Shown: piece by piece, positions 35,301 through 47,500 of the stretch | How positions within the stretch are numbered: position 1 is the stretch's first letter | Layout of the letters: the number at the start of each line of letters is the position of its first letter | Source: Echinococcus granulosus | Taxonomy: Eukaryota; Platyhelminthes; Cestoda; Cyclophyllidea; Taeniidae | Reading direction: 5' to 3' | Assembly: GCF_000524195.1 (NCBI RefSeq) | Contig: NW_020170427.1 | Location: 204,627-268,626, forward strand | DNA: 64,000 nt | Translations under genes and position numbers: made by a program | The notes under the pieces: model-generated | Seen by the model: only the letters and a program-made list of their open reading frames with translations | Told to the model about the DNA's origin: nothing | Database searches by the model: none

Positions 35301-35855
35301 CTACGTTCCATATGGAAGAGCGACCACGCAATCACATCGCCATGACCAACTGGGAGGGTTACAAAGCCTCATCTGGAATCCTGCGCCTCGTACTTAATGT
35401 GGACGAGGCCCCACCAAAGAAAAGACACTCGGTATCAGCATTGAAGAATTCAAAATTATTGAATAAATTTTCGCTTACCAAACATCGATTGATCGAGGGG
35501 CGATGGTGACAGATAAAATAACGTAAAAATCCGATTTCAAGCAGAAAGAGCGGCTGTGAGAAGGGGCAAATCGAAGGAACTACTAGATGGTAAGTGTTAA
35601 AACCAAAAACTCCAATGCTTCATTCAAAGGCGGGGGAAAGAAAGGAGGAGAAAAAAGTGAAGGCCGGGTGGTACAGACAACAAGAGGGTAAAATGAGAGG
35701 CGAAGGGGGGAAGAAGGGTGGGAGAAAAATAAATCACAACAGACGACAGCGTTTGTCATCATGGGGCCGCCGTCAACGTCTGTATCACACACCGGAATGG
35801 ATGCACTTGCAAGGGTCACGATTTGTGCTGGAAGAAGTGGTTCAAGGAGTATGGC
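32396..35855. other. Intergenic, no gene recognised
   Basis: About 3.5 kb downstream of ARL8 and upstream of nothing recognisable. Several open frames of 60-100 codons occur (for example 35219-35509) without domains or splice context. A purine-rich tract lies at about 35632-35730. Confidence 0.45.
35632..35730 (+). repeat. Purine-rich low-complexity tract
   Basis: Mostly G and A over roughly 100 bases, with runs such as 'ggaggagaaaaaagtga' and 'gaaggggggaagaagggtgg'. It lies just 3' of the ARL8 stop codon. The long open frame reading through it is a by-product of composition. Confidence 0.6.
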
Positions 35856-35911
35856 TCAGTTTGATCCTCTGTAGGACTTGGAGTGTCGCAAAAGCCATTG
35901 CAGGGTGATGT
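35856..35911 (-). CDS. ARL8: ARL8 exon 5 (last)
   Basis: Encodes the C-terminus [17 protein letters not shown] and a TGA stop. The match to the conserved ARL8 tail and the exact phase support it. Confidence 0.85.
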
Positions 35912-38900
35912 CTAGAACAAACAAGAAAGTAATAAAATAAGGTCAGGAAAGTCCGCTGAATGCAAACTAACGCGAAATGTGAGCCGGACCCAAACCAACA
36001 CTGTGCCAATATACAATGAAACCGCAATACAAGGTAAACTTGTTAATCCTTCACCATCATTTAGGAGAAAGGGAACAACAAAACAGAAACAGGCGATTGC
36101 AAAAGCGATTAGATTGCACTCAGAGCTAATTATGCGAGTGAGACAGCGGAAGAGGAGCGGCTAATAGCTCGGACATCCATTACGACTAGTGTGGCTTTCT
36201 CAGCAGAAAGGCACAGCTACAAGTTTGAGAAGCTAATTGAAAAGGCAAATACAATGGACATTCAAGTTAGACGGAGACCTAAAAATGAAAGAATTTTAGG
36301 GAGTGGAAGCTGCATTTGTGTTCCGAAATGGCTCCGTGCCAAGGCTCCACTCTCACCCCACATTACCCTATGCCTCGAAAGCTTCAACGCATAAACACCT
36401 GGTGGCCGCATTCATCTCGTCGCAGGTGTTGAAATGCTGATCTCCGAGGTGCCATTTTGAGCATTCAAACGAGTAGTTTTGCCGCATGCAATGATACAAT
36501 CCAGGAAATCAGGGTCCTCCTTGGAAAAGCAGCTCTCCAACTCAGCGCAGAGTTCGACTCGCCTGTGCTAGTCAAAAACGCTAAAAGTTCGTAAATGGCT
36601 ATATTCGCCATCTCCACAGAAGTGTTCGCTTCTTACGCGGAATCGCGTATTACGTAGGGTGAAGGTTAAAGGAATGACTGCCAAGGCTGTGGACTGGGAT
36701 GCACCACGACCGGAGTCGATGCTGACGCATGATCATCAACACGCAAATGCCTTAGTGCAGCTAAGCACCCACCACAGCATTAAACCCGCAAATACTTACT
36801 CTTGTATAAGACTTTAAGCACAGTATGGTACAGTGATGGGATGTTCGTTAGATGGACCAGCAAAAGACGTGTACGCAGACAATTAGTAGTGGGATACGTG
36901 TGTCGCCTACCATTGTGTACAGTACCGCCACGGCAGCAACCCAATTTGATTTGCTGGTCGGGTGTGTGCTTCTATTCCTTAAACACCAACCTCTGAATTT
37001 GGGACGCAATACCGTCCCGTCTCTCACGATTTTAACTCAAAATTGCCAAAGTTGCGACTCACTTCCCTGGTGCTAAGAAGACAAGTTGTAAAAGGAATAC
37101 TATAGACCATATTTTTTACAGATTTGGCAAGGAAAGGAGTTGATCTCTATAATACAAGCATCAAAGATTCATATAGCAGAATGATACATGCTTCGTTTAC
37201 GCATTTTACTGTGAGACTTCCTAGTCTCTTGCGCTTCATTCTCCACGACTGGGACGGAGTTCTTTTCATCCCACCTATACTGTCAGCCCTTCTGTAAGTT
37301 GATAAAAAGGCCACTTCCAGACTTGTGTATCTCATGATAGCTTTGGAAATAACTCAGAAACTAATGTATGTATTATTGTGGCTTGGTCAATTTTTTAGTC
37401 CACAGTAAAGACGAAGCACTATTTTGATGGGCAATTATTCTGATTCTAAAAACGCCGACCCACTACCAAGATCGTTTGCCTAACAATCAAACGGCAAGAC
37501 TCTTAGTAGCAACAAAAATCGGATAAAAACGCGCACTTCAGATCCAAACAGACGGTCTAAAGCATGCTTTTTAACTTGCATACGTTCAAGGTTCCTGGGA
37601 CAGTTTCAGAGGCTGTAAATATACGCTATGAACAGAGGCATTATCTTATAAAAGTCATCTCGCAAAAAGAGTTAGTTCTATTTCTACTACAGATGGCTGA
37701 AAAAAAAACATTTCTACTCTGATTGACGATAGAATCAGCCAGATTAATTTATTAAAAACATCATCAACATTGATAGATATACACAAAAAAATAAAACTCG
37801 AGATTTGTGATCAACATAAGGAGTTAGCAGCAGAAAATTGAGTGGGAAATTTGGTCACACTGCAATTATTCCAGCCAATATCCACTAAAATTATCGCAAT
37901 GATTGCGACCAAATCACCGACCTATAGGAACCCCGTAGAAGCTATCACTGCATTTGCGTGCGTTTTAAGATTCTGGTGAGAAATTGCGCATTAAACCGAC
38001 ACTACTTTAAAAATAACGTTCATGTGTGGAGATGTAGAAGAAATACGAAATACATACCGAGCAAACGCTGTTGCTTACCTAAGCACCTGCACTTCAGTGG
38101 TATTGAAATCGTATACATTAATACAATTCAAGCACGGTGAGGTCACTCCACTATCGTTGACTGATAGTGACAGTGAAAGTATGAAAATACATGTTCACCC
38201 GCTCATGTGCTACAACTCCAACAAGTGTTATTTCAGATATTGGGAGACATGAGTTGCAAAGTTATAAACATAAGTGCGCAATTTATGACTGAATTTTAAG
38301 TTTTCTGGCTGATAATTCTATACGAGCATCGAATTATGCATGCGCTGAGATTGCATTCACCCAGTACCTATAAGAACTACCCAGAGTATTCTACGTTAGC
38401 TGAAAGCCAAAATGAAAAATGTGTTTAATCTTGCGAAATGTCGATACATTTCAGCGGATAAATGATATGTAGAGCAAGAATTTGATAATTTGTGCCAGAA
38501 CCTCAGATAACAGATTATTACGGTCCATGGTATGAAGTAGGGAAGGTGCACAATGCAAAAAGAGGAGCTAATAGGGAATCAAGGCTAGGATACTCGATGA
38601 AACTCACGAACCTATGTTATCCTGCTCCTTGCAGGAAATGGAGTAGCAGCAAATTTCGCGATTAGGGATTGCTCTTAAACTCAGAGCCTCGATAAGTTCA
38701 ACTTCAGTCAGTGCTCCGGGCAAATCGCGTTTATTTCCAAGCACCAGGACGGGAATCCCTGCTAATTGGGATTTTTCTAACAAGGCATGAAGTTCATTCC
38801 TCGCTGCTTCCAACTTATCTCGGTCAGCAGCATCAACCATAAAGCTAAAAGTTAAGAGTACAATAAGTTTTAATTAAATATGAGTACATCTAACTAATGA

Positions 38901-39402
38901 AAAACTACATTGTGCACAAAAGTGTCCTGAGATGCCAACCTCAAACAGGCATATTGTCCGGAAGAACAACCCAAACAACCTGGCTCTAGGACATAAAAAC
39001 ATACTCCGACGATATCATAATGAAGTAATTGGTTTTTGCAGATAAGAAACTACTCACAGTACAGCATTTACACCTCGGCAGTATCGCTCCCACATACTAC
39101 GAAACCGGGGTTGACCTCCAATATCCCAAATCTAAGGCTATAAACTCACACATAAAGTGGATTTACCTTGATAGAGACTTTTCCTTTTGTGATCTTTTTC
39201 ATATTAAATCCTACCGTGGGTATCATGTCTTCACAGTACTGTCCAGTCTAAAGACATATAATGCTTTGGAAAAATGTACCGCAATGACATTGACGAATGT
39301 GGTTTTCCCTGAGTACTGTAGGCCAACTAATGTTATTTCCATTTCTTCTTTCCAAAAAAGATTACGGATCCAATCTAAGATTCGCTGAAATATCGCCAGC
39401 AT
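35856..39402 (-). CDS. ARL8: ARL8, Arf-like lysosomal small GTPase, five exons
   Basis: Minus strand, exons 39402-39280, 39247-39167, 39131-39058, 38844-38612 and 35911-35856, with introns of 32, 35, 213 and 2700 nt. The phases agree and the product is 188 aa, against about 186 in animals. All GTPase motifs are present: P-loop GLQYSGKTT, switch I threonine in [19 protein letters not shown] and SCKE. It starts [11 protein letters not shown], the amphipathic N-terminal helix expected for ARL8, which is N-acetylated rather than myristoylated in known members (no Gly2 here). ARL8 recruits kinesin adaptors and HOPS to lysosomes. The last exon, 2.7 kb away, was found by its DITLQWL..HSKS ending; its acceptor is TTCTAG. 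It lies head to head with the TBC gene. Confidence 0.93.
35912..38611 (-). other. ARL8 intron 4
   Basis: 2700 nt. It contains a probable copy of the R3 repeat (about 36555-36720) and several chance open frames. No nested gene was recognised. Confidence 0.7.
36555..36720 (+). repeat. R3 dispersed repeat, copy 3 (weak)
   Basis: Shares 'ccacagaagtgttcg' and, about 100 bp later, 'gactgccaaggctgtggact' with the R3 copy at 59920-60330. More diverged than the other two copies. Confidence 0.4.
38612..38844 (-). CDS. ARL8: ARL8 exon 4
   Basis: Encodes FMVDAADR... to CKEQDNI with the NKRD and SCKE nucleotide-specificity motifs. I place the donor at GTTCGT (phase 1) because it regenerates the Asp of NID when joined to the last exon; an alternative GTGAGT four bases on breaks the frame. 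Confidence 0.9.
39058..39131 (-). CDS. ARL8: ARL8 exon 3
   Basis: Encodes [20 protein letters not shown]...; contains the switch II glutamine. Donor GTGAGTA, phase 2. Confidence 0.92.
39167..39247 (-). CDS. ARL8: ARL8 exon 2
   Basis: Encodes 27 residues ([14 protein letters not shown]...VSIK) with switch I; separated by a 32-nt intron upstream and a 35-nt intron downstream. Confidence 0.9.
39280..39402 (-). CDS. ARL8: ARL8 exon 1
   Basis: Encodes residues 1-41, from the ATG at 39402 through the P-loop to FVNVIA; donor GTACAT, phase 0. Confidence 0.9.
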
Positions 39403-39755
39403 TTCGAAATGCGCGCAATCTAGACTAAACCCTCAACCAAAACTCAACCTGCTCAAAAACAGCGGCATTAATTAAAAATATTTAAATAATTATATTCATA
39501 ATAATAGTTATTTACAATTAACGCCTTACTTTGGCAGACTACAAACTCTAAATTATTTTTGTTGCACGGCTGTAGTTGTTGGCGCAGCACCATTTCCAAA
39601 GTTGTAACCAATAGATAAATAGATTATTCATGCCTTCTTAACAAAAGTGTTCAAATGCAACTTTATACCTAACTTCATCCCTAACGGATTTGTGTGGCAG
39701 AGGATACATTACTACCATAGCAAAAAATTAGAGTCCATCAATACATTGACCTAAT

Positions 39756-39951
39756 TGTAGCGTCCCGGGACTCCATGAAGACGAAAGAAGACAAAATACT
39801 CGGGCAGAATATATATTCAGCGTAGAGAAGGTATCTGAGCTATTAGCATGGCCCAAGAGGCCAGCCCACCCAGCAAGGTACAAGGGGGCTAGTTCAAAGT
39901 ACACAAGTGGCGCCCCACCAGAACCGAGGGATAAACCACTATCGTATTACA
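39756..39951 (+). repeat. Solo TRIM-like terminal repeat, well preserved
   Basis: 196 bp, starting TGTAGCGTCCCGGGACTCC and ending CGTATTACA. Key blocks: 'gacgaaagaagacaaaatac', 'cgggcagaa', 'gagctattagcatggccc', 'ggccagcccaccc', 'accgagggataaac'. A good reference for the family ends (TGTAG...TACA). Confidence 0.65.
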
Positions 39952-40045
39952 ATATATTTATTCAGCGTACAGAAGGTATTCGGACTACTAGCGTACCCTG
40001 AAGGCCAGCTTACCCGGCGTAGTATAATGGCCAAATCAAAAGTCA
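39952..40045 (+). repeat. Partial TRIM-like terminal repeat in tandem with the previous copy
   Basis: 'tattcagcgtacagaaggta' followed by 'ggactactagcgtaccctg' and 'ggccagcttacccggcgtag' repeats the central part of the terminal repeat immediately to its left. Confidence 0.5.
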
Positions 40046-40248
40046 CTCTTTACCAAAACCATGAGCTAAGCAGCCAACATACTGCAATGGCAATGGTCCC
40101 ACAAACTGTTCTCTGCGTTGATAATGCTTTTTCTGTCATAGTGCTTGAACTCACTAAGACTTCGGGGAACTTAGGGTTCTACAGCTGGCGTGACTTAAAA
40201 TCTTCACTGTAGCGACCAAACGCAGTCTGAGGGGTTGGAGCGTTCATG

Positions 40249-40437
40249 TGTAGTACGATGGTTGTTTATCTCCCCGTATTAGCAAGGATCCACGTTAGAC
40301 TTGGCCTTTGTACCACGCCGGGTGGGCTGATGTTCGGGCCATGCTAGTAGCTCAAATATTTTTTCTGTGTCGGATATACATATTCTACCCAAGTATTATA
40401 TCTTCTTTCGGCCTCAGGGAAGTCTTGGGACGCCACA
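40249..40437 (-). repeat. Solo TRIM-like terminal repeat, inverted
   Basis: 189 bp on the minus strand; its ends read TGTAG (complement CTACA) at 40249 and complement of TGTGGCG at 40437. It is inverted relative to the copy at 39756-39951, about 300 bp away. Confidence 0.6.
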
Positions 40438-41099
40438 CACGTATTGAAAAGGCATATAAGCAGAATATCAGATTACTATGCCAGTGAAAGTTTCCACCTG
40501 GGTGCTAACCCTGAGACTACCTGTGACTTTTTGGTTTTTAATGCTCTCATAAGTCAGTAAAAAATATGCGCCTTTATCCAAATTTGATTATGTTGTTTTT
40601 GAAAACAGGTCCTGTATGCCTATAGGACGCCCATAGCTTTACGCCTTGATGGATTTAAGTTTGTAAACTTCTGAACTCTTTTGTCCTTATTTGACGTTTC
40701 GTGTTTCATACATAACTTAATTTTGCATATGTACATTTTGAACTGTCTAGTAAGGCGGTAAAGATAAGGAAGGATAACTTAAATCAGCGCTCATATCGAA
40801 ACCGTGTTTTTTTCTATCAAGTAAGTGTGGGCGAGGCTTTTGCCTACACACTCATATTTAATTTATCCATAACGATCGAGACATGCTGTGTACTTTTGTT
40901 TGCATAATTCTTTCTTTCTCGAACAGTTTTGAATGGGTTTTCTTCGTGTATACGTGCAATAGATTTATCGTGAAAGTACATCCTGTGCAAATAATCCATG
41001 TGACAATGGGAGATGCTCTTGTGGAACTCTCCTCGGTTTTTTTTATTTTTAGAAGAATCTTAAGCCTAACGTTCTGCCCTATGAACTGATTTTGGAGAA

Positions 41100-41558
41100 A
41101 TGTGGCAAAGCCCTGAAGAAGTGTACTTATCTAAGGGTGAAATGTATCTTTCCCTTATCTACTGTTTGATTTCCTAGAGTTGTTTTATCCTGCGATATTT
41201 TCCAAGTTAGTCAGCGTATCTGTCAAGTGGAAAAATCTATCGGTAACTGTAGTAGGGATGATCAAATTGACTTTGACCCGGTAGGTTATTCCTATTTGAA
41301 AAATATTTGTCCCAGTGCGGAGGCTTTCGAATAACCTATGCTCTGAAAGACCGCGGAAGATTTCGTAAGTTTACACTGATAGTTTTTTGAACTCACTTAA
41401 AGAAGTTGCAATATCCGATGATTTCGACGAGATCACTATATTAATGCAAGAAATCGAGTCTGAAGTTGTTCCAGCAATAGCACAGCTGTCTCAATCTGAA
41501 CTGCCGAGCTTTCTGTTCAATATATTTAAGAGGAAAGCACATTCTCAGCTCGTACCTC
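41100..41558 (+). CDS. TBC1D9: TBC gene exons 1-4 (N-terminus)
   Basis: 41100-41143, 41178-41280, 41316-41364, 41403-41558, separated by introns of 34, 35 and 38 nt. The start [10 protein letters not shown] matches the family start MW..PEEV. Exon 3 holds FRITYAL, like the family's YRILYQ; exon 4 holds the [12 protein letters not shown] segment. The exact borders of exons 2 and 4 are chosen by phase and splice consensus (exon 4 acceptor CTTAAAG is weak). Confidence 0.65.
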
Positions 41559-44500
41559 GTACGCAGTTATTATCAACCACTAAAACCATTCTCTTGTAGA
41601 GCCTCAAGCTCCTGAAATTGTCGACTTTCTGACACCCTTTAATTTCCCTCCAGCGGAGAAATTAATATTCCGTATGTTGAACCCTTGACGGCCAATGTTC
41701 CCATTTCAGATTGTTCCGGCTCCTATTTGTCGGGCAAAATCCCCGTTCGTGGTATCCTCTTTCTTAGTGTTAACTACATATCCTTCCTTCCATCTCTATC
41801 CAGCATTGGAACTCAGTTTTCTGTTCCTTGGATTAAAATTGTCGTGAGTTTATGGATCTCTCTTTATAGACAATTCTTGTAGGATGTTAAAAGGAGGATG
41901 GCTGTCGCGTTGGGTGGATATATTCTCCTCAGCACACACTCTCGAAAAGTAGGAATTTGGTTTTGTTTCACTTTCTTGTCACATGTCTCCAATTTATGTT
42001 CCAATTTTCGGAACGCTTAATATCATTGTTTTTTGAACTGACTGTTTTTATTGCGGATCTCGAGTATTCCCGAAAGAAGTGCTCATATCGTTTTTATTTT
42101 TAGTACCGGTTCACTGTGACTTCGCGTGTGGATGAAACGTTTTGCATTATTCAAAGACTGGCTGATCTTGGTGCGCGACGGTGGGTGGAATTTAACGGGA
42201 GCATTGTCGATGTTTTGCGAGGTTTGCATAAACTCTTGTGTTTCTGCCCTATAGATTGCTGGATAACGACGCCTATACGGCTACGGCACGTGACCCTATT
42301 CGCCTCTCAAGGTTAATTTCAATTTAGCATGCACATTTTTTCCCTTTTTTTCTTACAGCACTTGTGTATAAGAACCATAGGTTAGAGTACATTTTTTCTT
42401 TCCCACCTTTAGTGAGTTTTATGCCCGGTAACCAAGTTCTCTAATCTTACTACGTCTTTTATCCATTCCTGCAAAGCTGTAGGGAGCCTGTCGGTCTATT
42501 TCGGCCCATGCACCTTATGCTACTTTATGTTAGCTATGCGATCTCTTGATGAAGGATCTTTGCTTTTTTTTCTTAAGTGATTGTGGGGTTTGCTAAAGAC
42601 GAGAGTAAATCTATCGACTTGTTGGGCGTGATAACCAGTTTAATGGCCTATCGTTTTCTATGTTGCAAAAGCGACTTTTATGATAGACACTTTTTATGGC
42701 TGTTGCTCCCCTCCGAAGCCTGGTTCTTGTGCTTCGTTTCTAGAATTTCAGTTGGTGACTAATGCCTTTCATTTCGAAGTGTTTACTGTTGAATAAACCC
42801 TTTCATCTCACATCCGTTTTAGTCACTTGTGTGCACTTAGAACTTAGTTTATATGGTGCTTGGTTGAACTTTGACGCAAAGGTTTCTGCTACTGACAACC
42901 TAATTTGGCGGCGTCATCGTATTCTTCTCTTTTGCAAGGAAAAAGCGTTTTTAGCCAAATGATTTCCCCATTTGGCGGAATTGTGCAACCGCACCTCCAA
43001 AACGCGTTGTCAATTCGATGTTAACGTATTCCAGTGCTGAATGATTGTTTGTTACAAAAATACGATCGTTTTGTTGCTCATTTTGACCGAGTAAGGATGC
43101 CTTTTATAGTGGTGGATCCATCCTATCCTCACGCCATCTCCTCTCACGACTGGACTCCTACTCGCGAAGCGAGACCTATCGGAGACAATTTCACCTGCCC
43201 ACAACAGAGATCCTCGATTGTGAGGCCTTATGCCTCCTCTGCACTCCCTTCGACAAGGGCGAACGACCTGGTCGGATTTACCTCTCGGAAAACTTTCTCT
43301 GTTTCCGGAATTGTGTTAGTGATAATAAAACTGCTTAACTATATCCTCGGATGGACAATATCATGACAAAAGTGATTACCCCTTATCATTGTTCAGGGTA
43401 CTGCCTATCTAGCTCTTGTCGTTCCATTGAGTGAGGTGCTTACGGTTGATGTGCACGTTTCCCAAGTGAATCCCAAGTACTCTGATATTATTCTCTCCAC
43501 TAAAGCCGTAAGTCGCTTCTTTTTTGAACTTCTGACAAATTTACCGCAGTTTCGTCATCAGTAGTCTCTAGTAAATGGAAGAATTGTATTAACACTCGTA
43601 ATTTTTTTTCATTCAGACGGTGTTTGTTTTCACCAGAGTGCATGATGAAGAGGGCCTCGTAGATCGACTCAAATACATCGTCCGTAGTTCATCGGCTATT
43701 TTTGACAAGTAAAGGCACCGTTTAATTACTGAAAAAGATCCTTTTACTCAAAGATGACGTTTCTTTTACCTTTAGTAGTGGTTCTGAGGAGATTGTTGTG
43801 GCAGAAGATGCTCTGTGGAATGCTGATGAGTCGAGATTGCCAAATCGCTCTAGTACTTCTCAAGTACTGCTACGCGAAATGGGGGAAAACGGCACGTCAC
43901 CGAAAGACTTGGGTTCGCCCAAAAGTCCGGGTGAGTAGAACTTCGCCTCTGGTATTCCGGTGTGTTTAGAAGGTGCGGTTTATTGCTCTTTTTTAACACA
44001 TAGACGTAGAAAGACAACAAGACAATCCTGCTGATAATGAATCTCCTGATGAAAAAACAGGAGTCACTGCAACGTCCTCTACGAGTAAGTTGATGGTCCT
44101 GTTAAATACTTTATACTGTAGTCATCCGGCCAAATGAATAACTTTGCAACTAGTTGATGTCGATCTGTGAACTGTTTTGTTTTAGTTTCTACTTCCTTAT
44201 TGTTCTATCTTTACTCTGTTAGGCTGAGAAGATGGTTATTAATTTGCGCTCTAATAAATTGCTTAAATGTTCATTGAATCTCTAACGGTCACCATAATTT
44301 TTTGAGAGCATTTTCTTTATTAAAAACTCTACAAGCAAGGAATGTTGATGCTATCCGGTCACCAATCTTTTTGTCCCCACGTTTAGCTGAGGACCACTCG
44401 GCGCGCTTCATCGACCTCTTCCCTCTCGATGACACTTCTTCGAGCCAGATGGAAGAGAGCCGTAATGCCGCATGGGAACGGTACTTTTCCATCTATGGCA

Positions 44501-47500
44501 AGGGCAGATCCATGTTTGTTGTCAACGAACTAGAGGAGCTCGTGCTCAAAGGCCTGCCTCAAAAACTTCGTGGGCGCCTTTGGTTACTTTTCAGCGGAGC
44601 CGAGAATGACGTGAGTGCTACTTAAATACATCAGTAGGTGGTATTTTGACAATTTTAAGTTGGATGTGCTGCTTGCACGGGTGAAATTCTTTTGTTTTAT
44701 TTAATGAAACACGGATTAGTTCCCTGACTGTTGCTGGGAAGGAATGGTTCGAATTTAACCGTGGTTTTGCTATTTTTACTCATTTTAATAGCAACTGTTT
44801 TGCTAACAGCCTACCGTTACTTATTCCCCTTGGGATTCAATAAGTGTTTCTTTTTTGTTTTTTTTGTCTTTTTACCTATTGGGACTTGCGAATTTTAATG
44901 CTGGTGGTTTTAAATATTGCGTTTTTGTAACATACGCCTGTCACTTATCGTGAAATTATAGAATATTTGTGGTTATTTTGCAAGTAATATCCAAATTGTT
45001 TTTAGGGTAAATAAATGATTATTTAATAAAGGCGTAAAATTACTAGATTGCTTACCGTCTACCGCAGTACACCGTTTATGATTGCGTGAATGTGCTTGGA
45101 CGTACTTGTTCGTGAAATTATCCTGGAACACGATTCATTTGAATCAGTTTTTACAAAGTAGTCGGAAGGCCTAGTTTGCAATATTGGCAAAAAAGAGAGG
45201 ACAAGCGTACTTCTAGCAATTGTCTCCACTAGGTTCGGAGGCGCATCTCTTTTGTACGACCAACTTAAAGCTGGAATAGATGAATTTTAGATGCTGATAA
45301 ACGAAATTTCCAGCTTAAGATTCATTTTGTAATTTTTTCAGTGTTTTTGACCATTTTTTCAACTAATATTGTGTCCCCAAGCATGCTTAAGATCACAGGC
45401 GTTGAATTTAGAGTTTTAAATGGCCATTGATTTATAGTAAATTCCTCAAAGTATCCTGATGCGCTCATTTCATTTCACTCCATCATGCGTCTGTTGAAAC
45501 TCGGCTTGTTTATGTCTCTAGGCCTTTTACCTGTTATCCGTCGATCAACATCCCTGGATGGGAAAAAGGGTAAAGCTGGGGGAGTGGTCACTCATTTAGC
45601 ACTTCGCAGACATGCATATTTACTCAAGACGTGTTTTATGACCTATTCGTCCTTGTTCCTGAGGTGTTTCACTGTCTCAGCCACCCTAAGTCGAAAGTGC
45701 CAACAGTAATGGTAGCGGTGGCAAGTGCATCAGTGAGTACCGAGCTGTAACAGTCTTCATGTACAAGCAGTTTTATTTACTATTATCCAAACGGAGTGAC
45801 CGCTCTATTCTTGACTTTGATGTCACGGGCCTCTTAATCTAGTGGTCAGTCAGCGCAACGGTCACATTAGATTTCTGTGGATGCATTAACACGTTGAAGT
45901 CGGGTTTCCACTTGGGAAAGATGAATGCAACTTACCTAATTTCACACGGCTTTTGGTATTACATTGTACCCATGAGAATGCTACATTTGCCGAGAGTATT
46001 GAATCTGATGCTCTCAAAATTATTTGCTTGGGTAGATGTGCTGTTGCCCTTACAAACTAATTTACAGGTGTCAATTGCAAACCACTTTTTGTTCTTGAAA
46101 ATTAATGCTATTGCTTACGGCATTCGGTGGGTGGATGTACAGAAATCCTGCAAGACTACTCGGCAGAAGTGTTTGCGCTTTTTACCATTATTTGGATGCA
46201 TTTTCCGAAACTAGTAGATGCGTATTTTTCAGTTCAAATGTACTAGCATTGGTGGTAATGGTGGGTGTTGACTGTTTTCTAGTATTGTAGACTGTCTTAT
46301 CAACGCTTGGGAATGTTCAGCGTCGGAAATGCTCTGATCCTTGCTGAAACGCCCTATATATTCTCTAAGTAATTTTGATTTGTCGCGATACTCTAGGCTT
46401 TCTAGACTACCTCGACGTTCTCGTATATTTTCCGGGAGACCGAGAGTTCTTAATCTGACCAGGTCAATGTGAAGTTAACCGCAACACCAAAATTCCTGTG
46501 CTTGGGGGCCGAGGTAACAGAACTGGCATAGCATGATGTGCACTAATATTCGAAGAAGACGATTTCTGGTCCAACTCAGATCAACTTCAAGGAGTTTGTC
46601 GTCAAAAATCCTATGCTCTCTACTTTATTTAGATTTTGATCATTTGGATGAAATCGGTGCTGTAAAGATTCCACTCGTAAAGGTGTTTGTTCCCAGTCGA
46701 AGACGGTCAGCCATCTTTGAATAGCAGCACTAAATTCCCTATTTTATAAGGTAGCTAATTGATTTCGAGCAGTTATTTATGGAGGAAATCAAAAGTTGGC
46801 TCCGTAAACTTGCATCTTGTTGAGAAAAGATAGCAGACTGCAACAACGATAGTTCTAATGGATGCAACACTTTGGAAAGATCTTTATTTTTTTACAAAAC
46901 CTTTTTTTTTCTAGAAGCAAGTAATTTGATAATAGAAAAGCCTCTTTCTATCCAATCTTTATTCTTCATTCGTCTGCCCCACTTAGACAAATATCATCAG
47001 AAAGAATGCGGAGGGTGAGGTTGAGGAGATNNNNNNNNNNNNNNNNNNNNNNNNNNNNNNNNNNNNNNNNNNNNNNNNNNNNNNNNNNNNNNNNNNNNNN
47101 NNNNNNNNNNNNNNNNNNNNNNNNNNNNNNGAGGAGAACGGTGGAGACTACCACAGCTAGTTGACGCCGTAGTGATAGACCGATGTGTATCCTTTTAATG
47201 CCTGAAGATGCATGCGCGCACTTTCAAAGCCCCACAGTTTAGCACAAGTCATCGCAGTGAGTTATATTGAAAGCCGCACTTTCCTGGTCACCTCTGATGG
47301 TTTTTGGTCGCAGCTATAAATAGGTTCCGTTCACATCAAGGCGAGAAAATGAAAAATGTCGACTTTATGCTTTCCCTGTACCTACCGTGCGCTTATCCCT
47401 CCCGCACTATTTCTCCAATCCGTGTAAATTAGTTCAAGGGCCTTGCCCTTCTACTGATAGGCATGATGGTAGCAAATCCAGACCTCTGGAACTTAGCGTT

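Larger units (their letters stand above)
39403..41099. promoter_or_regulatory. Head-to-head intergenic region of ARL8 and the TBC gene
   Basis: 1697 bp between two divergent start codons, so both promoters must lie here or in untranslated exons. Three terminal-repeat copies occupy the middle. I see no TATA box that I can defend. Confidence 0.5.

Noticed and set aside
35594..35908. 104-codon Lys/Gly-rich open frame on the plus strand
   Set aside because: It runs through a purine-rich tract and is antisense to the last ARL8 exon.
39907..40212. 101-codon open frame upstream of the TBC gene
   Set aside because: It reads through terminal-repeat copies and has no counterpart in other copies.
41365..41382. 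An 18-nt intron (GTAAGT...GATAG) at the start of TBC exon 4
   Set aside because: Too short to splice and it does not restore the frame; a 38-nt intron ending at 41402 does both.
43034..43366. 110-codon open frame
   Set aside because: The second GRAM domain lies in another frame of the same sequence (exon 43110-43314), with correct splice phases on both sides.
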